A stretch of 64,000 nt of DNA from Hevea brasiliensis (GCF_030052815.1 NC_079496.1:68933652-68997651), one strand, 5' to 3'. Shown: positions 1-12,663, numbered from the stretch's first letter. Translations and numbers: made by a program. The notes: generated from the sequence alone by a model not told the origin.

Positions 1-13
1 TACCACTAAAACA
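1..13 (-). promoter_or_regulatory. Edge remnant of a tRNA-Met primer site
   Basis: The first 13 bases match positions 8312-8324 at 12 of 13 places. Those bases lie between an LTR edge and a complete primer site in the element further right. This suggests that the LTR beginning at 14 belongs to an element whose internal region lies left of the window. Only part of the primer site is visible. Confidence 0.5.
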
Positions 14-1296
14 TGTCACACCTTACCCCTCTGTAAGGCATAACATGATCCCGTAGAATACTAAATGAACTACCGAACTTCACCTACCGATAACTCATTA
101 AGTACCCTACAAGGGATTTTAAAACAATTTTCTTACATTTTGGAAGTGGTGAGCATTTTGGTAGAAATTAAAAACCATTTATTCAAAGTTTAAATACTAA
201 TAAAAATTTTTGTCCATTTTAATTTTGCCGCAAATTTTATAAAAATTTTAACAGAGTTCCGTTGGTAATTGGAGAAAACGGTTCTTCAAATACCTGAGAA
301 AAACACTTCCAAAAATTTTTCACAACTCCCAACCTCCAATAAATCTCAATCAACTCAATTCAAATCACTTCAAAGTAATTCCACAATAAAAATCAAAATT
401 CATCATCTCAAAATATTTAATACTTCATTCACAAGGCATAAAACATGAAATTCACATGTCCAAATATTAAATTTATAAAGGAAATCCAAAAATAATATTA
501 TTACAATTTATTTACAACTGCTCAACTTACATTGATACATACAACATTATTATATTTACATCAAAATTAACTACAAGGATATAAAATAATACCCGTACAA
601 AAAGACCAGAGTAGTCCTCGATTTAATAGCAGCTCACTCTGCTACTTTCTCCTTGCTCTTATCTACGACAGCAAAATAAGCTATCGCTGAGTATAAAAAT
701 ACTCAGTGGTGCACAATAAAAATTTAAAATGCAATACATAAATCATTCATTGGTGAAACACAATTTAAATATTTCTCAAATTATCAAAGCTCATAAAAAC
801 ACAATTTAGTCAAACAATTTCATAAACACAGTGTTGCCAAAGTCATACACAACTTAAGCCATGACACAAAATTTTCGATCAATGCCGTGTTATACACCAC
901 GACAAAGCAATCTACAACCCCATTAATCGAAATCAATGAGGGAGGTGGCTAGCTAGCTAATGAGTACTCATCCGATCTCAACCTCAACTGGCAAGCCAGA
1001 GAGGGAGGAAAATAAACGATCTCAACTCCATAAATGGAGGAGGAATAATGTGATACTATCATGCTAAGTGTGAACATAAAATCAATTCAAAACAATTTAT
1101 TCAAATAATTTACTGGAAATCTGGTAAATTTTTAAGGTCATATTCACAATCATAAGTGGCAACACAATTCATAATTAACTAAAAAAAAATCAAATTTTCA
1201 AGAATCATATATTTAAACAACAATTACTGTGCACAGACCTGACGTGAGTCGCCTCTAGGCCTTGACTCAGTCTCTCAGAGCTTCCAAGTCTTGTTC
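14..1296 (-). repeat. Gypsy LTR copy 1, segment 1 of 3
   Basis: On the plus strand the LTR edge reads TGTCACACCTTACCCC. The element therefore reads on the minus strand and this is the 3' end of its LTR. The segment is non-coding. It contains the stretch around 674-1296 that recurs almost unchanged at 25566-26188. It stops at the TGTTC target duplication of the inserted 11-kb element and resumes at 12417. Short open frames inside it look fortuitous. Confidence 0.85.
1292..1296. repeat. Left target-site duplication TGTTC
   Basis: The pentamer TGTTC directly precedes the TG of the inserted LTR and recurs at 12417-12421 directly after its last base. The uninterrupted site is seen at 26184-26188 in a second copy of the host LTR. 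Confidence 0.95.
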
Positions 1297-2179
1297 TGTC
1301 ACACCCTACCCCTCTGTAAGGCATGACATGATCCCGTAGTATACCTAATGAATTATCAACTCCGTCTACTGATAACCCATTAAATACACTACAAGGGATT
1401 TTAAAAACTTTTCTTACTTCTTTCACAGTGGTGAGCACTATTTACAGGTGTTAAAAACTTTTGTGAACTGAAGTGATAGAACTAACACATTTGACTTATT
1501 TGGAATTTCTGTAAAAATTTTGGCAGAGTGCCATCTGTATTTTGGGTAAAACAGTTCTTCAGAAAACCTGTAAAAAAGCACTTCAATATTTTTCCAAATC
1601 TCAACTCCAACAAAATTCAACACAATATTTTTCTCAACTCAATCCACAACAATTTTTCAGTATTTTCAAAGGATGAGATAAAAGAAATATAATACAAATT
1701 TTACAAGTCAAAATAACTCATAATTCACTTTACAACTTCAATGTACAATTTTAATTTACAACTGCTCAAATAATTTACATACATGTTATTACATGCATAC
1801 ATCAGACCTATGTACATGGGTATACCTATAATATACCTGGAGCTGGTTTGAAAGTGTCTTCAAAGAAACTTACTCACTGCTCTATGCTCTTCTCTTGCGA
1901 TAACAGATAAAGCTATCATTGAGTGGTGAACCTGGTGCACAACTATAATTTAAAGCATAGTACAATATACATTGACAAAATTTACAGTAAATAATTTGGA
2001 AATCTGAATACTCATCAAATTCCAAAACTCAAAATATTCATTGCCAATAATGTAAATCATTTGTATAAATGACTTTGATCACAAAATTCAATTTATCAAA
2101 TCATGACTAACCATTTAAGTAATTCCAACAAAATCAATTATACATAAACCATAATTGAAATCACAATTCTTTACCATTC

Positions 2180-2311
2180 AAAAGCCATTCTGTATCTCAA
2201 AAATCATTATGTATCTCAAAAATCAATCTTTATCTCAAAACCATGTTGTATCTCAAAAGCCATGTCAGAGCTCAAAACCATCTCAGATCTCACAAATCAT
2301 TCTTTATCTCA
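2180..2311. repeat. Short tandem repeat inside the LTR
   Basis: About seven imperfect units of roughly 20 bp share a TATCTCAAAA-type core. The equivalent array is near 9208-9335 in the partner LTR with slightly different unit sequences, so it is part of the LTR and still changing between the two copies. Confidence 0.7.
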
Positions 2312-2352
2312 CTAACTATGCAAGACTAATCCGATAGGGCCATCTTCGATGT

Positions 2353-2422
2353 GATTCTAACTCCCTATGGTCGGGGAGGTCGAATCAGATTCTAACTCCC
2401 TATGGTCGGGGAGGTCGAATCA
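2353..2422. repeat. Two tandem 35-bp units in the LTR
   Basis: Two perfect 35-bp units lie head to tail (2353-2387 and 2388-2422). Each begins with GATTC and ends with GAATC, so a single unit has short self-complementary ends. The same pair, with one difference, is at 9383-9452 in the partner LTR. The role is unknown. Confidence 0.85.
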
Positions 2423-5362
2423 TCGTGCACAGTACCATCACAATAATGAATCTTCCGCAAGGGCCATAACGATAAAATAAACTTAGATCTAACCTCAAAT
2501 CAGAGGAAAATCTAAGCTCGTGCACGTACTCATGGTAATCAAAACACAACTAACTCCATTGTCTTCTCAACAAATGAGAGAGACGGGTAATAACCTAGTC
2601 AAGCATCTATAGTGAGATATAAAACAATATCACAATCCTTTTAGTGAGCATAAATCACAATATAATTCGATTCAAAGTCAATTCCAATATCCAATAATTT
2701 TTATGCTCAACACAATTCAAATCATAAATTTGCATTTTTCCATGAAAATTACCATCACAATTGAAAACATGTTCTATCACAATTTTCCAGAACATAATTT
2801 ATTCAATCCATAACAATGCTTAATACTTATGGAAATACCATTTCACAAAGCTAAATTCATACATACTATAACAATTTCAATAATCATTGAATTAAATCTA
2901 ATGCTTATTAAACATAATACATAAGAAAAGTATGTCATTTAATCATATGAAATATTCAAACAAAATCAGTTAAAAACTAGTTGTGCACAAACCTCTGATG
3001 ACTGTCTCTTGGTTTGGACTCAGTGTTTCATTCCCTTTCCCTGAGTCTTTACTAACTGAGAAACACAATTTGAAGTGTTTCAGTACTAAATTAAACTGTC
3101 TCTATCGATAATGTTTGACAAATAATTCACTGAAAGCTATTATTTGCTTAATCACCTAATATACCGACCCTCGATGTGTTCTAGGTAATTTAGGTTTTAG
3201 TGTCATTAATATGTCACATTCGATAGGGTTTTAGGGTTGGTACGTTTTACCAAACTCGTTTCCTTGTTTAGTGCATTTTAATGCAACTTGCTGGATTTCG
3301 GTATACTAGTTTGACGTAGCCGGACGACCTAGTTCCCTCGATTTTCAGGTTTTGGTCAAAACTACAAACTTGTAGATCTATGTCTTACGGAACGCGGGGA
3401 AAAATTTTAGGTCAATCCGAGTTATGTAGACCAAGTTATGGTCATTTTACTTTTACTGGTCAAATGGCATCAAATTTGGTCATTTTAGGTCAATTTGGTC
3501 AACTTTGGTTCGGCCAGTTTTTGGACCCGAACTTGTTCAAGCTGTTTGACTTTCTTATGGTCATTTCTGGGCTTTTGTGTCTTCATAAGACTTGTAGGTA
3601 TGGGTCTTAACTATTCATGGCTAAAATTTCAGGTCAATTGGACCTGTTTTGAGTGAGTTATGGCCTAAACACTAACTGCTGCCCAATTGGTCAGTTTTCA
3701 GGTTTCAATTGCACCTAATCTGAATTGGTCATTTTTTTATGTCACCTTGCAAGTAGAATTTTGGTATGCTTTCTTAATGAAAGTTGGCACATTTTGTGCC
3801 TAGTTTCACCTCCAATTGGTCTCATACTAATTGAGGTTACACATTTAAAGTTATAGGCTAAAATGCATACTGCCCTTAATTACCTTACTTATACATGTAT
3901 CCATTACACATTTAATTGCTATATGTCCACTTCCCTTACCAATTCTGTTTTGGTACATTACCAAAACCACATACCTCTTCACTTTAAAGTCACTTTGGGC
4001 ATATTACAATTATCCTCAATACACCAATTAAAACTCAAATTTACAAAGTCTAAGTACAATCACATATACACCTAAACATTACTCATTCTTACATACACTT
4101 TACACAACCAATCTATATACATATCCATCAATCCTCAATGTCAATATTCTGCCAATACCTTCATGAACTCATACATTTATCAAAGTGTCCCAAGGCTGCC
4201 GAAATGTTCTACAATGCCAAAGTGTCCCACAATTCGTCAATCTCCAATTTAAGTGCACAATCACCACATTTTCATGGAAATAACTTACTAGGATATTAAA
4301 TCCCTCTACTCAACATGAATTTACATCAAATATATGTAATAATAAATCATTAAATACATAACTCCATGGCTGTCCAAAATGGACATATCAATAACTCCTC
4401 AAACTTGAAAATTTTCTTCACAAATCCAACACCCATAACATGTACACAAAGTTTAACAAAGCAATATTCAAAAATGTAAACTTACCTATGGTTGGAACTT
4501 GCTAAACCTTGATTAAACTTCTTGATTTTGGTATCAAGCTCTTCCTTATGATGTGTAGACAATCTTTAATGAAGCAATGTAAGTGATTGGAGATGAAATG
4601 GAGGGATGGATCAAGCTCCAAGTGAAACGGCAATGGAGTTCTTCTTTCTTCTCAAATCGGCATGGTTGAGGAACTTTGAAGAAATGAATTTGCAGATTGT
4701 GTATTTGGTGTACACATGCCCCATTTAACTTATTTTATTCCTTTAGTGGCCCACTCACACTTATTAAATCATATAATAAGTTAAATGTGTTATTTACACA
4801 TTTTTCACTCCACTTTTGACTATTTGTATTAGGTACCCCCAAATTAATTTTTCATTTTATTTTCTAAGTGTAATATTATTTATTTTTAATGGAAATTTAG
4901 GTCAAAAGACAATTCGGGATGTCAAATGACCATAATGCCCCTGTTCGGGTTGCATTCCCGATTTTTGAAGTAACTGGGTTTTATCTGCTTTTCGATTTCT
5001 CACTTTTCTTTGTAATAATATTTTATTTTTTATTTGATCTTTCTAATGAGATTTATTCTTCAATAAGGGTCTATTTAAGTCCTAAAAATGTTTTCCGTGG
5101 TTCCCATGATCCGAGGCTAGTCAACGGTCCACGCCGTGACTTCCTGGCATGATCACCCATCGCTAGGGTTCTCGGCTCGCTTAACTTGGTTACATTTCTT
5201 TGCTATTATTTTTCCTTTGTTTTTCTTGTATTTTCTTTTCTTGTATTTCATTATTTTATGTCTCCTCACTCATATTGAAGTGTAGTTCTAGGCATCCTAG
5301 CTGTCCGGACAACACTGTTCACCGGAACAGTAGAACGCACTACCAAACTTAGGGGTGTTACA

Positions 5363-5378
5363 ATTCTCCCCCCCTTAA
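5363..5378 (-). promoter_or_regulatory. Polypurine tract of the 11-kb Gypsy element
   Basis: On the minus strand a run of seven G within AAGGGGGGGAGAAT directly abuts the LTR start TGTAACACCC. This is the expected site and composition for plus-strand priming. The two related Gypsy polyprotein ends in this window have the same arrangement. Confidence 0.88.
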
Positions 5379-6480
5379 AATAAAATTCTTCTCGAAATTT
5401 TTACCTGGCATTAGTCTGAACAGCTGTGGGTGCTGTCTCCTCATATCATCTTCACGTTCCCAAGTAGCTTCCTGGCCTGAATGATGGTTCCACAACACTT
5501 TAACCAGGTGTATCTGTTTGTTCCTCAGCTGCTTCACCTCATATGCCAGAATTTTTATGGGTTCTTCCTCATATGAGAGGTCTGGATTTGCCTCAATCTC
5601 TTCAACTGATAGTACATGAGATGGGTCAGATCTGTACCTCCTTAACATGGACACATGGAAGAAACTGTATATCCTTGCTAACTCTGGAGGTAATGCCAAC
5701 CGATATGCCAAAGGACCCACTCTTTCCAGAACCTCATATGGTCCAATGAAACGAGGACTCAGTTTCCCCTTTCTGCCAAATCTCATAATCCTCTTCCAAG
5801 GAGAAACTTTGAGGAATACCTTATCACCCACTGCATATTCAATATCTCTTCTTTTTAAATCAACATAGGACTTCTGACGATCTGATGCAGGCTTGAGTCT
5901 ATCTCTAATCAATCCGATCTTTTCCTCTGCCTGCTGAACAATTTCTGGCCCATTCATCTTCCTTTCACCTACTTCATCCCAACATAAGGGAGTTCTGCAC
6001 TTCCTGCCATACAATGCTTCATATGGAGGCATTCCAATGCTTGATTGGTAGCTGTTGTTATAAGCAAACTCAATCAAAGGCAAGTGTGTATCCCAACTAC
6101 CTTCAAATTCAATCACACAAGCCCATAGCATATCCTCCAATATCTGAATTACCCTTTCAGACTGGCCATCAATGCGTGGGTGGAATCTTGTCTTTGAAGT
6201 TCAATCTAGTTCCTAGGGCTCTCTGAAGACTACCCCAGAATCTAGAAGTGAACCTAGGATCCCTGTCAAATACAATTGATACTGGTACTCCATGCAGTTT
6301 TACAATCTCATATACGTACAATCTGGCCAATCTTTCCAGGCTATAGTCCATCCGGACTGGCAAAAAGTGAGCAGACTTGGTTAGTCTGTCAATTATGACC
6401 TATACTGCATCTTGACTATTCTGTGTCCTCGGAAGTTTCATCACAAAATCCATAGTTATTCATTCCCTTACAATGTTTCA
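5363..6480 (-). pseudogene. Gypsy integrase C-terminal part with chromodomain
   Basis: Minus-strand remnant of pol. The open stretch 6140-5358 (260 aa) holds the end of the integrase core and its C-terminal domain (PPYEALYGRKCRTP, GDKVFLKVSPW, GPYEVLERVGPLAYRL, FHVSMLRRY). A chromodomain-like tail follows (PIKILAYEVKQLRNKQ through EATWERED) and ends about at the LTR edge. An upstream frame, 6363-6169, carries core residues (FDRDPRFTSRFW) and is separated by a frameshift near 6170. Further upstream, to about 6480, recognisable integrase sequence continues with stops. Chromodomains of this type are known to direct integration toward marked chromatin. Stops and frameshifts make the copy inactive. 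Confidence 0.9.
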
Positions 6481-6730
6481 TAGGGTGCCGTTTGTATGCT
6501 AGCATGACACTTATTATTGTATACAAATTCTGTTAATGGGATGTATCTGTCCCATCTCCCCTCGGATTCAATGACACAAGTTCTCAATATATTCTTGAGG
6601 GCTTATCACATATTACAGGTTATTATTATCATTTCATTTCATTATTTAAAGGAACTCAATGAGTTTCCAAATTTACATGAATTACTTGTTTCAATTGTCC
6701 ATCTGTCTGAGGATGATAAGTCGTACTGAT
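6481..6730 (-). pseudogene. Second, diverged integrase fragment with 74-nt insertion
   Basis: Read on the minus strand, this stretch again shows integrase landmarks: an HPQTDGQ-like motif near 6705, then CVIESEGRWDRY and EFVYNNK, ending at APYETL and a stop near 6485. These repeat residues that the neighbouring fragment 5363-6480 also contains, so the internal region holds parts of two integrase genes in the same orientation. Positions 6603-6676 form an AT-rich 74-nt interruption between the DGQ region and the LEDML-like region. The same interruption exists at 36027-36100 but is absent from the neighbouring fragment. A chimera by template switching, or an older insertion, would both explain this. 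Confidence 0.7.
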
Positions 6731-7442
6731 ATCTTTAAGCTTATAGCAATTACTGTGGTACAGGTAATTCACATTAATATAACTGAGTCACTGACTCTAG
6801 CTACCTTACAAGTGTAGTCGTTTGATAGGCTAGTTCTGAAGTTTTACATTTCTGACTAAAATTTTCACATTTATTTTCAGTAATAGTACTCTATTCGGGC
6901 GCAACTGTATCAATTTATAGATTACTTACAAATATTCTTAATTTATTATACCACGAGGAAGCACGTAGCTCTACACAATAATCCCGTGTCGGTACTGTAA
7001 TCTGCAGCTTGCAATACAAACATCGAGAACATTATATATTCACTACGTTATAACCTCATGGGTTAGGTTTTCTAACATCTTATCTTTCTCGAATCCACCA
7101 ATATCCCAAACCGATTTTGATTACAATTTCCTTTGACAATTACGAACAGTAACATCTTTGCCCTCATCTAGAGCAATTCTATTATTGTAACTTACTTTTG
7201 GGTCCTCTTGCCTTACATTAAGTAGGCTCGCCAATTAGCTTTTATAATTTACGGTATGTTAGAAAATACTTTTAGCTAACAATTCTTCCAAAATTAATTT
7301 CAACCATACTTGTTATTGTAGTTATTATCCTAAAGGACTAGTCACTAACGCATCAAAATTCATTTCCATGTAAAGGAATAACAACAGAACATATAGTTCT
7401 GACACTAACACACAACTAAGTAGTGCTGGGATCAAATAATAA
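6731..7442. other. Unassigned part of the Gypsy internal region
   Basis: About 0.7 kb between the gag remnant and the first integrase fragment. I could not recognise protease, RT or RNase H motifs in any frame. It is dense in stops and is probably badly decayed or recombined element sequence. Confidence 0.5.
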
Positions 7443-8148
7443 CTAATTGTTTCTTTCAAAAATTAAGAACTTACCAGCAGCTACATCTGAAGTTTCTGCT
7501 CCTTTTACTTGGCTCAAAGTGGACACTCCGACTAGTGCGCTACTATATTCGGGTTGATTCACTGTGTTATAGTAGTGAGGAGTACCAACTCTATTTCTAT
7601 CTTGACTCTGACTGACGGTCTGTGAACTCCGAAGAGCAGATCGAGGTGGTTTAGCACAATCATTAGCAAAGTGTCCAAGTTTTCCACAATTGTAATGGGC
7701 TCTAGAGGCCTTACGACAAATACCTCCATGTAGCTTACCACAAACATGGCAAAAACGGGCAGAATAGGAACTTCTGGTTGTTCGACGACTAGATCTTAGT
7801 GGTCTCTGCCCTGATGATCCGCCTCTATCATATTTCTGAGCTCGGGGTTCCTCAAATTCTTTTCTCTTCCTCAAATTACTGTTCGAACTCTGACCCATAG
7901 GTTTCTCCCTCTTTTCCATTTCACACTGCCCTTGTGGGGGTTGGAGTGCAGATTGGGCTTGGGTGACAGTTATCGGCCAGTTGTTGAAAGAAAGTGGCCA
8001 TTTCTTTGAGCCATTTGTGCGATAATTTGTACCGTAAAGCCCAGTACAGTCGGGCCTTCGACATTTTGTGGAGCTGGGGCCTCAACTTGTTCTTCTCGCC
8101 ATCACGCATCGTTTCTATTATCTCATTCTTCTCTTCCATTTTTTTCAC
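7443..8148 (-). pseudogene. Gypsy gag remnant with zinc-knuckle region
   Basis: The minus-strand open stretch 7919-7443 (158 aa) is rich in Arg, Ser and Gln. It contains CHVCGKLHGGIC followed by a knuckle-like YNCGKLGHFANDC, in which the first Cys of the usual CX2CX4HX4C pattern is not in place. The upstream frame 8148-7921 starts near the expected gag N-terminus, about 160 nt after the primer site, and is out of frame with the downstream part. The large capsid-like domain of Gypsy gag is missing, so most of gag has been deleted. Gag would form virus-like particles and bind element RNA. This copy cannot. Confidence 0.78.
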
Positions 8149-8304
8149 AGAATTTTCTATTCCTGTACAACCAACACAAGGAGATTCGTCTCCATTAGTT
8201 CACATTTATGATGTAAATGTACTATATGTATCAAACATTTGAGCAGTTGTAGTTCTGACAAAAAGATTTCAAATTCACAGTTCCAAATTCACTTTAAAAC
8301 CATT

Positions 8305-8316
8305 GCTCTGATACCA
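8305..8316 (-). promoter_or_regulatory. tRNA-Met primer binding site of the 11-kb Gypsy element
   Basis: The minus strand reads TGGTATCAGAGC, the complement of the 3' end of plant initiator tRNA-Met, a few bases inside the 5' LTR edge at 8325. It fixes the element's orientation. Confidence 0.93.
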
Positions 8317-8324
8317 CCAAAACA

Positions 8325-11300
8325 TGTCACACCCTACCCCTCTGTAAGGCATGACATGATCCTGTAGTATACCTAATGAATTATCAACTCCGTCTACTGA
8401 TAACCCATTAAATACACTACAAGGGATTTTAAAAACTTTTCTTACTTCTTTCACAGTGGTGAGCACTATTTACAGGTGTTAAAAACTTTTGTGAACTGAA
8501 GTGATAGAACTAACACATTTGACTTATTTGGAATTTCTGTAAAAATTTTGGCAGAGTGCCATCTGTATTTTAGATAAAACAGTTCTTCAGAAAACCTGTA
8601 AAAAAGCACTTCAATATTTTTCCAAATCTCAACTCCAACAAAATTCAACACAATATTTTTCTCAACTCAATCCACAACAATTTTTCAGTATTTTCAAAGG
8701 ATGAGATAAAAGAAATATAATACAAATTTTACAAGTCAAAATAACTCATAATTCACTTTACAACTTCAATGTACAATTTTAATTTACAACTGCTCAAATA
8801 ATTTGCATACATGTTATTACATGCATACATCAGACCTATGTACATGGGTATACCTATAATATACTTGGAGCTGGTCTGAAAGTGTCTTCAAAGAAACTTA
8901 CTGCTCTATGCTCTTCTTACCTGCGACAGCATACAAAGCTATCGCTGAGTGGTGAACTCAGTGGTGCACAACTATAATTTAAAATATAGTACAATATACA
9001 TTGACAAAATTTACAGTAAATAATTTGGAAATCTGAATACTCATCAAATTCCAAAACTCAAAATATTCATTACCAATAATGTAAATCATTTGTATAAATG
9101 ACTTTGATCACAAAATTCAATTTATCAAATCATGACTAACCATTTAAGTAATTCCAACAAAATCAATTATACATAAACCATAATTGAAATCACAATTCTT
9201 TACCATTCAAAAGCCATTCTGTATCTCAAAAATCATTATGCATCTCAAAAATCAATCTTTATCTCAAAACCATGTTGTATCTCAAAAACCATGCTGTAGC
9301 TCAAAAACCATGCTGTATCTCACAAATCATTCTTTATCTCACTAACTATGCAAGACTAATCCGATAGGGCCATCTTCGATGTGATTCTAACTCCCTATGG
9401 TCGGGGAGGTCGAATCAGATTCTAACTCCCTATGGTCGGTGAGGTCGAATCATCGTGCACAGTACCATCACAGTAATAAATCTTCCGTAAGGGCCATAAC
9501 GATAAAATAAACTTAGATCTAACCTCAAATCAGAGGAAAATCTAAGCCTGTGCACGTACCATGGTAATCAAAACACAACTAACTCCATTGTCTTCTCAAC
9601 AAATGAGAGAGACGGGTAATAACCTAGTCAAGCATCTATAGTGAGATATAAAACAATATCACAATCCTTTTAGTGAGCATAAATCACAATATAATTCGAT
9701 TCAAAGTCAATTCCAATATCCAATAATTTTTATGCTCAACACAATTCAAATCATAAATTTGCATTTTTCCATGAAAATTACCATCACAATTGAAAACATG
9801 TTCTATCACAATTTTCCAGAACATAATTTATTCAATCCATAACAATGCTTAATACTTATGAAAATACCATTTCACAAAGCTAAATTCATACATACTATAA
9901 CAATTTCAATAATCATTGAATTAAATCCAATGCTTATTAAACATAATACATAAGAAAAGTATGTCAATTAATCATATGAAATATTCAAACAAAATCAGTT
10001 AAAAACTAGTTGTGCACAAACCTGTGATAAAAACTAGTTGTGCACAAACCTCTGATGACTGTCTCCTGGTCTGGACTCAGTGTTTCCTTCCCTTTCCCTG
10101 AGTCTTTACTAACTGAGAAACACAATTTGAAGTGTTTCAGTACTAAATTAAACTGTCTCTATCGATAATATTTGATAAATAATTCACTGAAAGCTATTAT
10201 TTCCTTAATCACCTAATATACCGATCCTCGATGTGTTCTAGGTAATTTAGGTTTTAGTGTCATTAATATGTCACATTCGATAGGGTTTTAGGGCTGGTAC
10301 GTTTTACCAAACTCATTCCCTTGTTTAGTGCATTTTAATGCAACTTGTTGGATTTCAGTATACTAGTTTGACCTAGCCGGACGACCTAGTTCCCTCGATT
10401 TTCGGGTTTCAGTCAAAACTACAAACTTGTAGATCTATGTCTTACGGAAAGTGAGGCAAAACTTTAGGTTAATCCGAGTTATGTAGACCAAGTTATCGTC
10501 ATTTTACTGTTGCTGGTCAAATGGCATCAAATTTGGTCATTTTAGGTCATTTTGGTCAACTTTGGTTCAGCCAGTTTTTGGACCAGAATTTGTGCAAGCT
10601 GTTTGACTTTCTTATGGTCATTTCTGGGCTTTGGTGTCTTCATAAGACTTGTGGGTATGGGTCTTAACTATTCGTGGATAAAATTTCAGGTCAATTGGAC
10701 CTGTTTTGAGTGAGTTATGGGCTAAACACTAACTGTTACCCAATTGGTCAGTTTTCAGGTTCAATTGCACCTAATCCGAATTGGTCATTTTTTTATGTCA
10801 CCTTGCAAGTAGAATTTTGGTATGCTTTCTTAATGAAAGTTGGCACATTTTGTGCCTAGTTTCACCTCCAATTGGTCTCATACCAATTGAGGTTACACAT
10901 TTAAAGTTATAGGCTAAAATGCATACTGCCCTTAATTACCTTACTTATACATGTATCCATTACACATTTAATTGCTATATGTCCACTTCCCTTACCAATT
11001 CTGTTTTGGTACATTACCAAAACCACATACCTCTTCACTGTAAAGTCACTTTGGGCAGATTTCAATTATCCTCAATACACCAATTAAAACTCAAATTTAC
11101 AAAGTCTAAGTATAATCACATATACACCTAAACATTGCTCATTCTTACATATACTTTACACAACCAATCTATATACATATCCATCAATCCTCAATGTCAA
11201 TATTCTAACAATACCTTCATGAACTCATACATTTATCAAAGTGTCCCAAGGCTGCCGAAATGTTCTACAATGCCAAAGTGTCCCACAATTCGTCAATCTC

Positions 11301-12416
11301 CAATTTAAGTGCACAATCACCACATTTTCATGGAAATAACTTACTAGGATATTAAATCCCTCTACTCAACATGAATTTACATCAAATATATGTAATAATA
11401 AATCATTAAATACATAACTCCATGGCTGTCCAAAATGGACATATCAATAACTCCTCAAACTTGAAAATTTTCTTCACAAATCCAACACCCATAACATGTA
11501 CACAAAGTTTAACAAAGCAATATTAAAAAATGTAAACTTACCTATGGTTGGAACTTGCTAAACCTTGATTAAACTTCTTGATTTTGGTATCAAGCTCTTC
11601 CTTATGATGTGTAGACAATCTTTAATGAAGCAATCTAAGTGATTGGAGATGAAATGGAGGGATGGATCAAGCTCCAAGTGAAACGGCAATGGAGTTCATC
11701 TTTCTTCTCAAATCGGCTTGGTTGAGGAACTTTGAAGAAATGAATTTACAGATTGCGTATTTGGTGTATACATGCCCCATTTAACTTATTTTATTCCTTT
11801 AGTGGCCCACTCACACTTATTAAATCATATAATAAGTTAAATGTGTTATTTACACCTTTTTCACTCCACTTTTGGCTATTTGTATTAGGTACCCCCAAAT
11901 TAATTTTTCATTTTATTTTCTAAGTGTAATATTATTTATTTTTAATGGAAATTTAGGTCAAAAGACAATTCGGAATGTCAAATGACCATAATGCCCCTGT
12001 TCGGATTGCATTCCCGATTTTTCGGTAACACCGGGTTTTGTCTGTTTTTCGATTTCTCACTTTTCTTTGTAATAATTATTTAATTTTTCTTTGATCTTTC
12101 TAATGAGATTTATTCTTCAATAAGGGTCTATTTAAGTCCTAAAAATGTTTTCAGTGGTTCCCGCACTGAGCTAGTCAACGGTCCACGCCGTGACTTCCCG
12201 GTGCGGTCACCCATCGCTAGGGTTCTCGGCTTGCTTAACTTGGTTACATTTCTTTGTTATTATTTTTCCTTTGTTTTTCTTGTATTTTCTTTTCTTGTAT
12301 TTCATTGTTTTATGTCTCCTCACTCATATTGAAGTGTAGTTCTAGGCATCCTAGCTGTCCGGACAACACTGGTCACCGGAACAGTAGAACGCACTACCGA
12401 ACTTAGGGGTGTTACA
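8325..12416 (-). repeat. 5' LTR of the 11-kb Gypsy element
   Basis: A 4092-bp LTR, partner of 1297-5362. It carries the same 35-bp pair and the same short-repeat array. Part of the length difference comes from a short duplication near 10000-10050, where AACTAGTTGTGCACAAACCT occurs twice. The right edge GGGGTGTTACA is followed directly by the TGTTC target duplication. Confidence 0.93.
9383..9452. repeat. Two tandem 35-bp units in the partner LTR
   Basis: Counterpart of 2353-2422. The units are 9383-9417 and 9418-9452, the second with one substitution. Confidence 0.85.
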
Positions 12417-12421
12417 TGTTC
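12417..12421. repeat. Right target-site duplication TGTTC
   Basis: Partner of 1292-1296, directly following the last base of the inserted element. Confidence 0.95.
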
Positions 12422-12663
12422 AGCTGAAACACACAATTTCACAGTGTTTCAGCACCATAACTTAGCATAAATCTAAAAATAAATTTCACTTCATTTTTAC
12501 CTAGCTTTAATGTGCTAATTTTGACGTTCTCGAAGTTTTTGTGTTTCGGGTTACTATTCACTACACTATTCAAGTCAAATTGTTGACTTTTATGGCTTAA
12601 TAGGTATGGGAACTCCAACTTCACCCACATACCACATTTTGGTCATTTTCTCAAAGCTTAAAT
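12417..12663 (-). repeat. Gypsy LTR copy 1, segment 2 of 3
   Basis: Resumes the host LTR exactly where segment 1 stopped. 26184-26431 in LTR copy 2 runs through the same sequence without a break. It ends at TAAAT (12659-12663), the left target duplication of the next insertion. Confidence 0.9.

Larger units (their letters stand above)
1297..5362 (-). repeat. 3' LTR of the 11-kb Gypsy element
   Basis: This 4066-bp LTR reads TGTCACACCC at the left edge and GGGGTGTTACA at the right edge on the plus strand. It is the partner of 8325-12416, and the stretches I compared by eye differ only by scattered substitutions and small indels. Short open frames within it recur in the partner LTR and carry no recognisable domain. 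A TATA box or polyadenylation site was not assigned with confidence. Confidence 0.93.
1297..12416 (-). mobile_element. Nested Ty3/Gypsy chromovirus element, internally deleted
   Basis: An 11.1-kb LTR retrotransposon on the minus strand, flanked by TGTTC on both sides. Its LTRs exceed 4 kb each, while the internal region is only about 3 kb. From 5' to 3' on the minus strand it holds a tRNA-Met primer site, a gag remnant with a zinc-knuckle region, an unassigned stretch, two integrase fragments, a chromodomain-like C-terminus and a polypurine tract. Protease, reverse transcriptase and RNase H are not seen. With both LTRs, primer site, tract and target duplication present but no polymerase, it was probably mobilised by proteins of an intact relative, or lost pol after insertion. 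Assignment to the Tekay lineage is inference from the long LTRs and chromodomain. Confidence 0.93.

Noticed and set aside
1205..1623. Short open frames repeated in several LTRs (also near 8275-8651 and 36677-36910)
   Set aside because: They recur because the LTR recurs. They cross LTR edges, differ in length between copies and lack any recognisable domain.
6517..6729. 70-codon plus-strand frame
   Set aside because: It is the antisense shadow of the diverged integrase fragment read on the minus strand.
8305..8316. TGGTATCAGAGC motifs as possible tRNA gene parts
   Set aside because: All occurrences adjoin LTR edges or the viral leader and are primer binding sites; no tRNA cloverleaf surrounds them.
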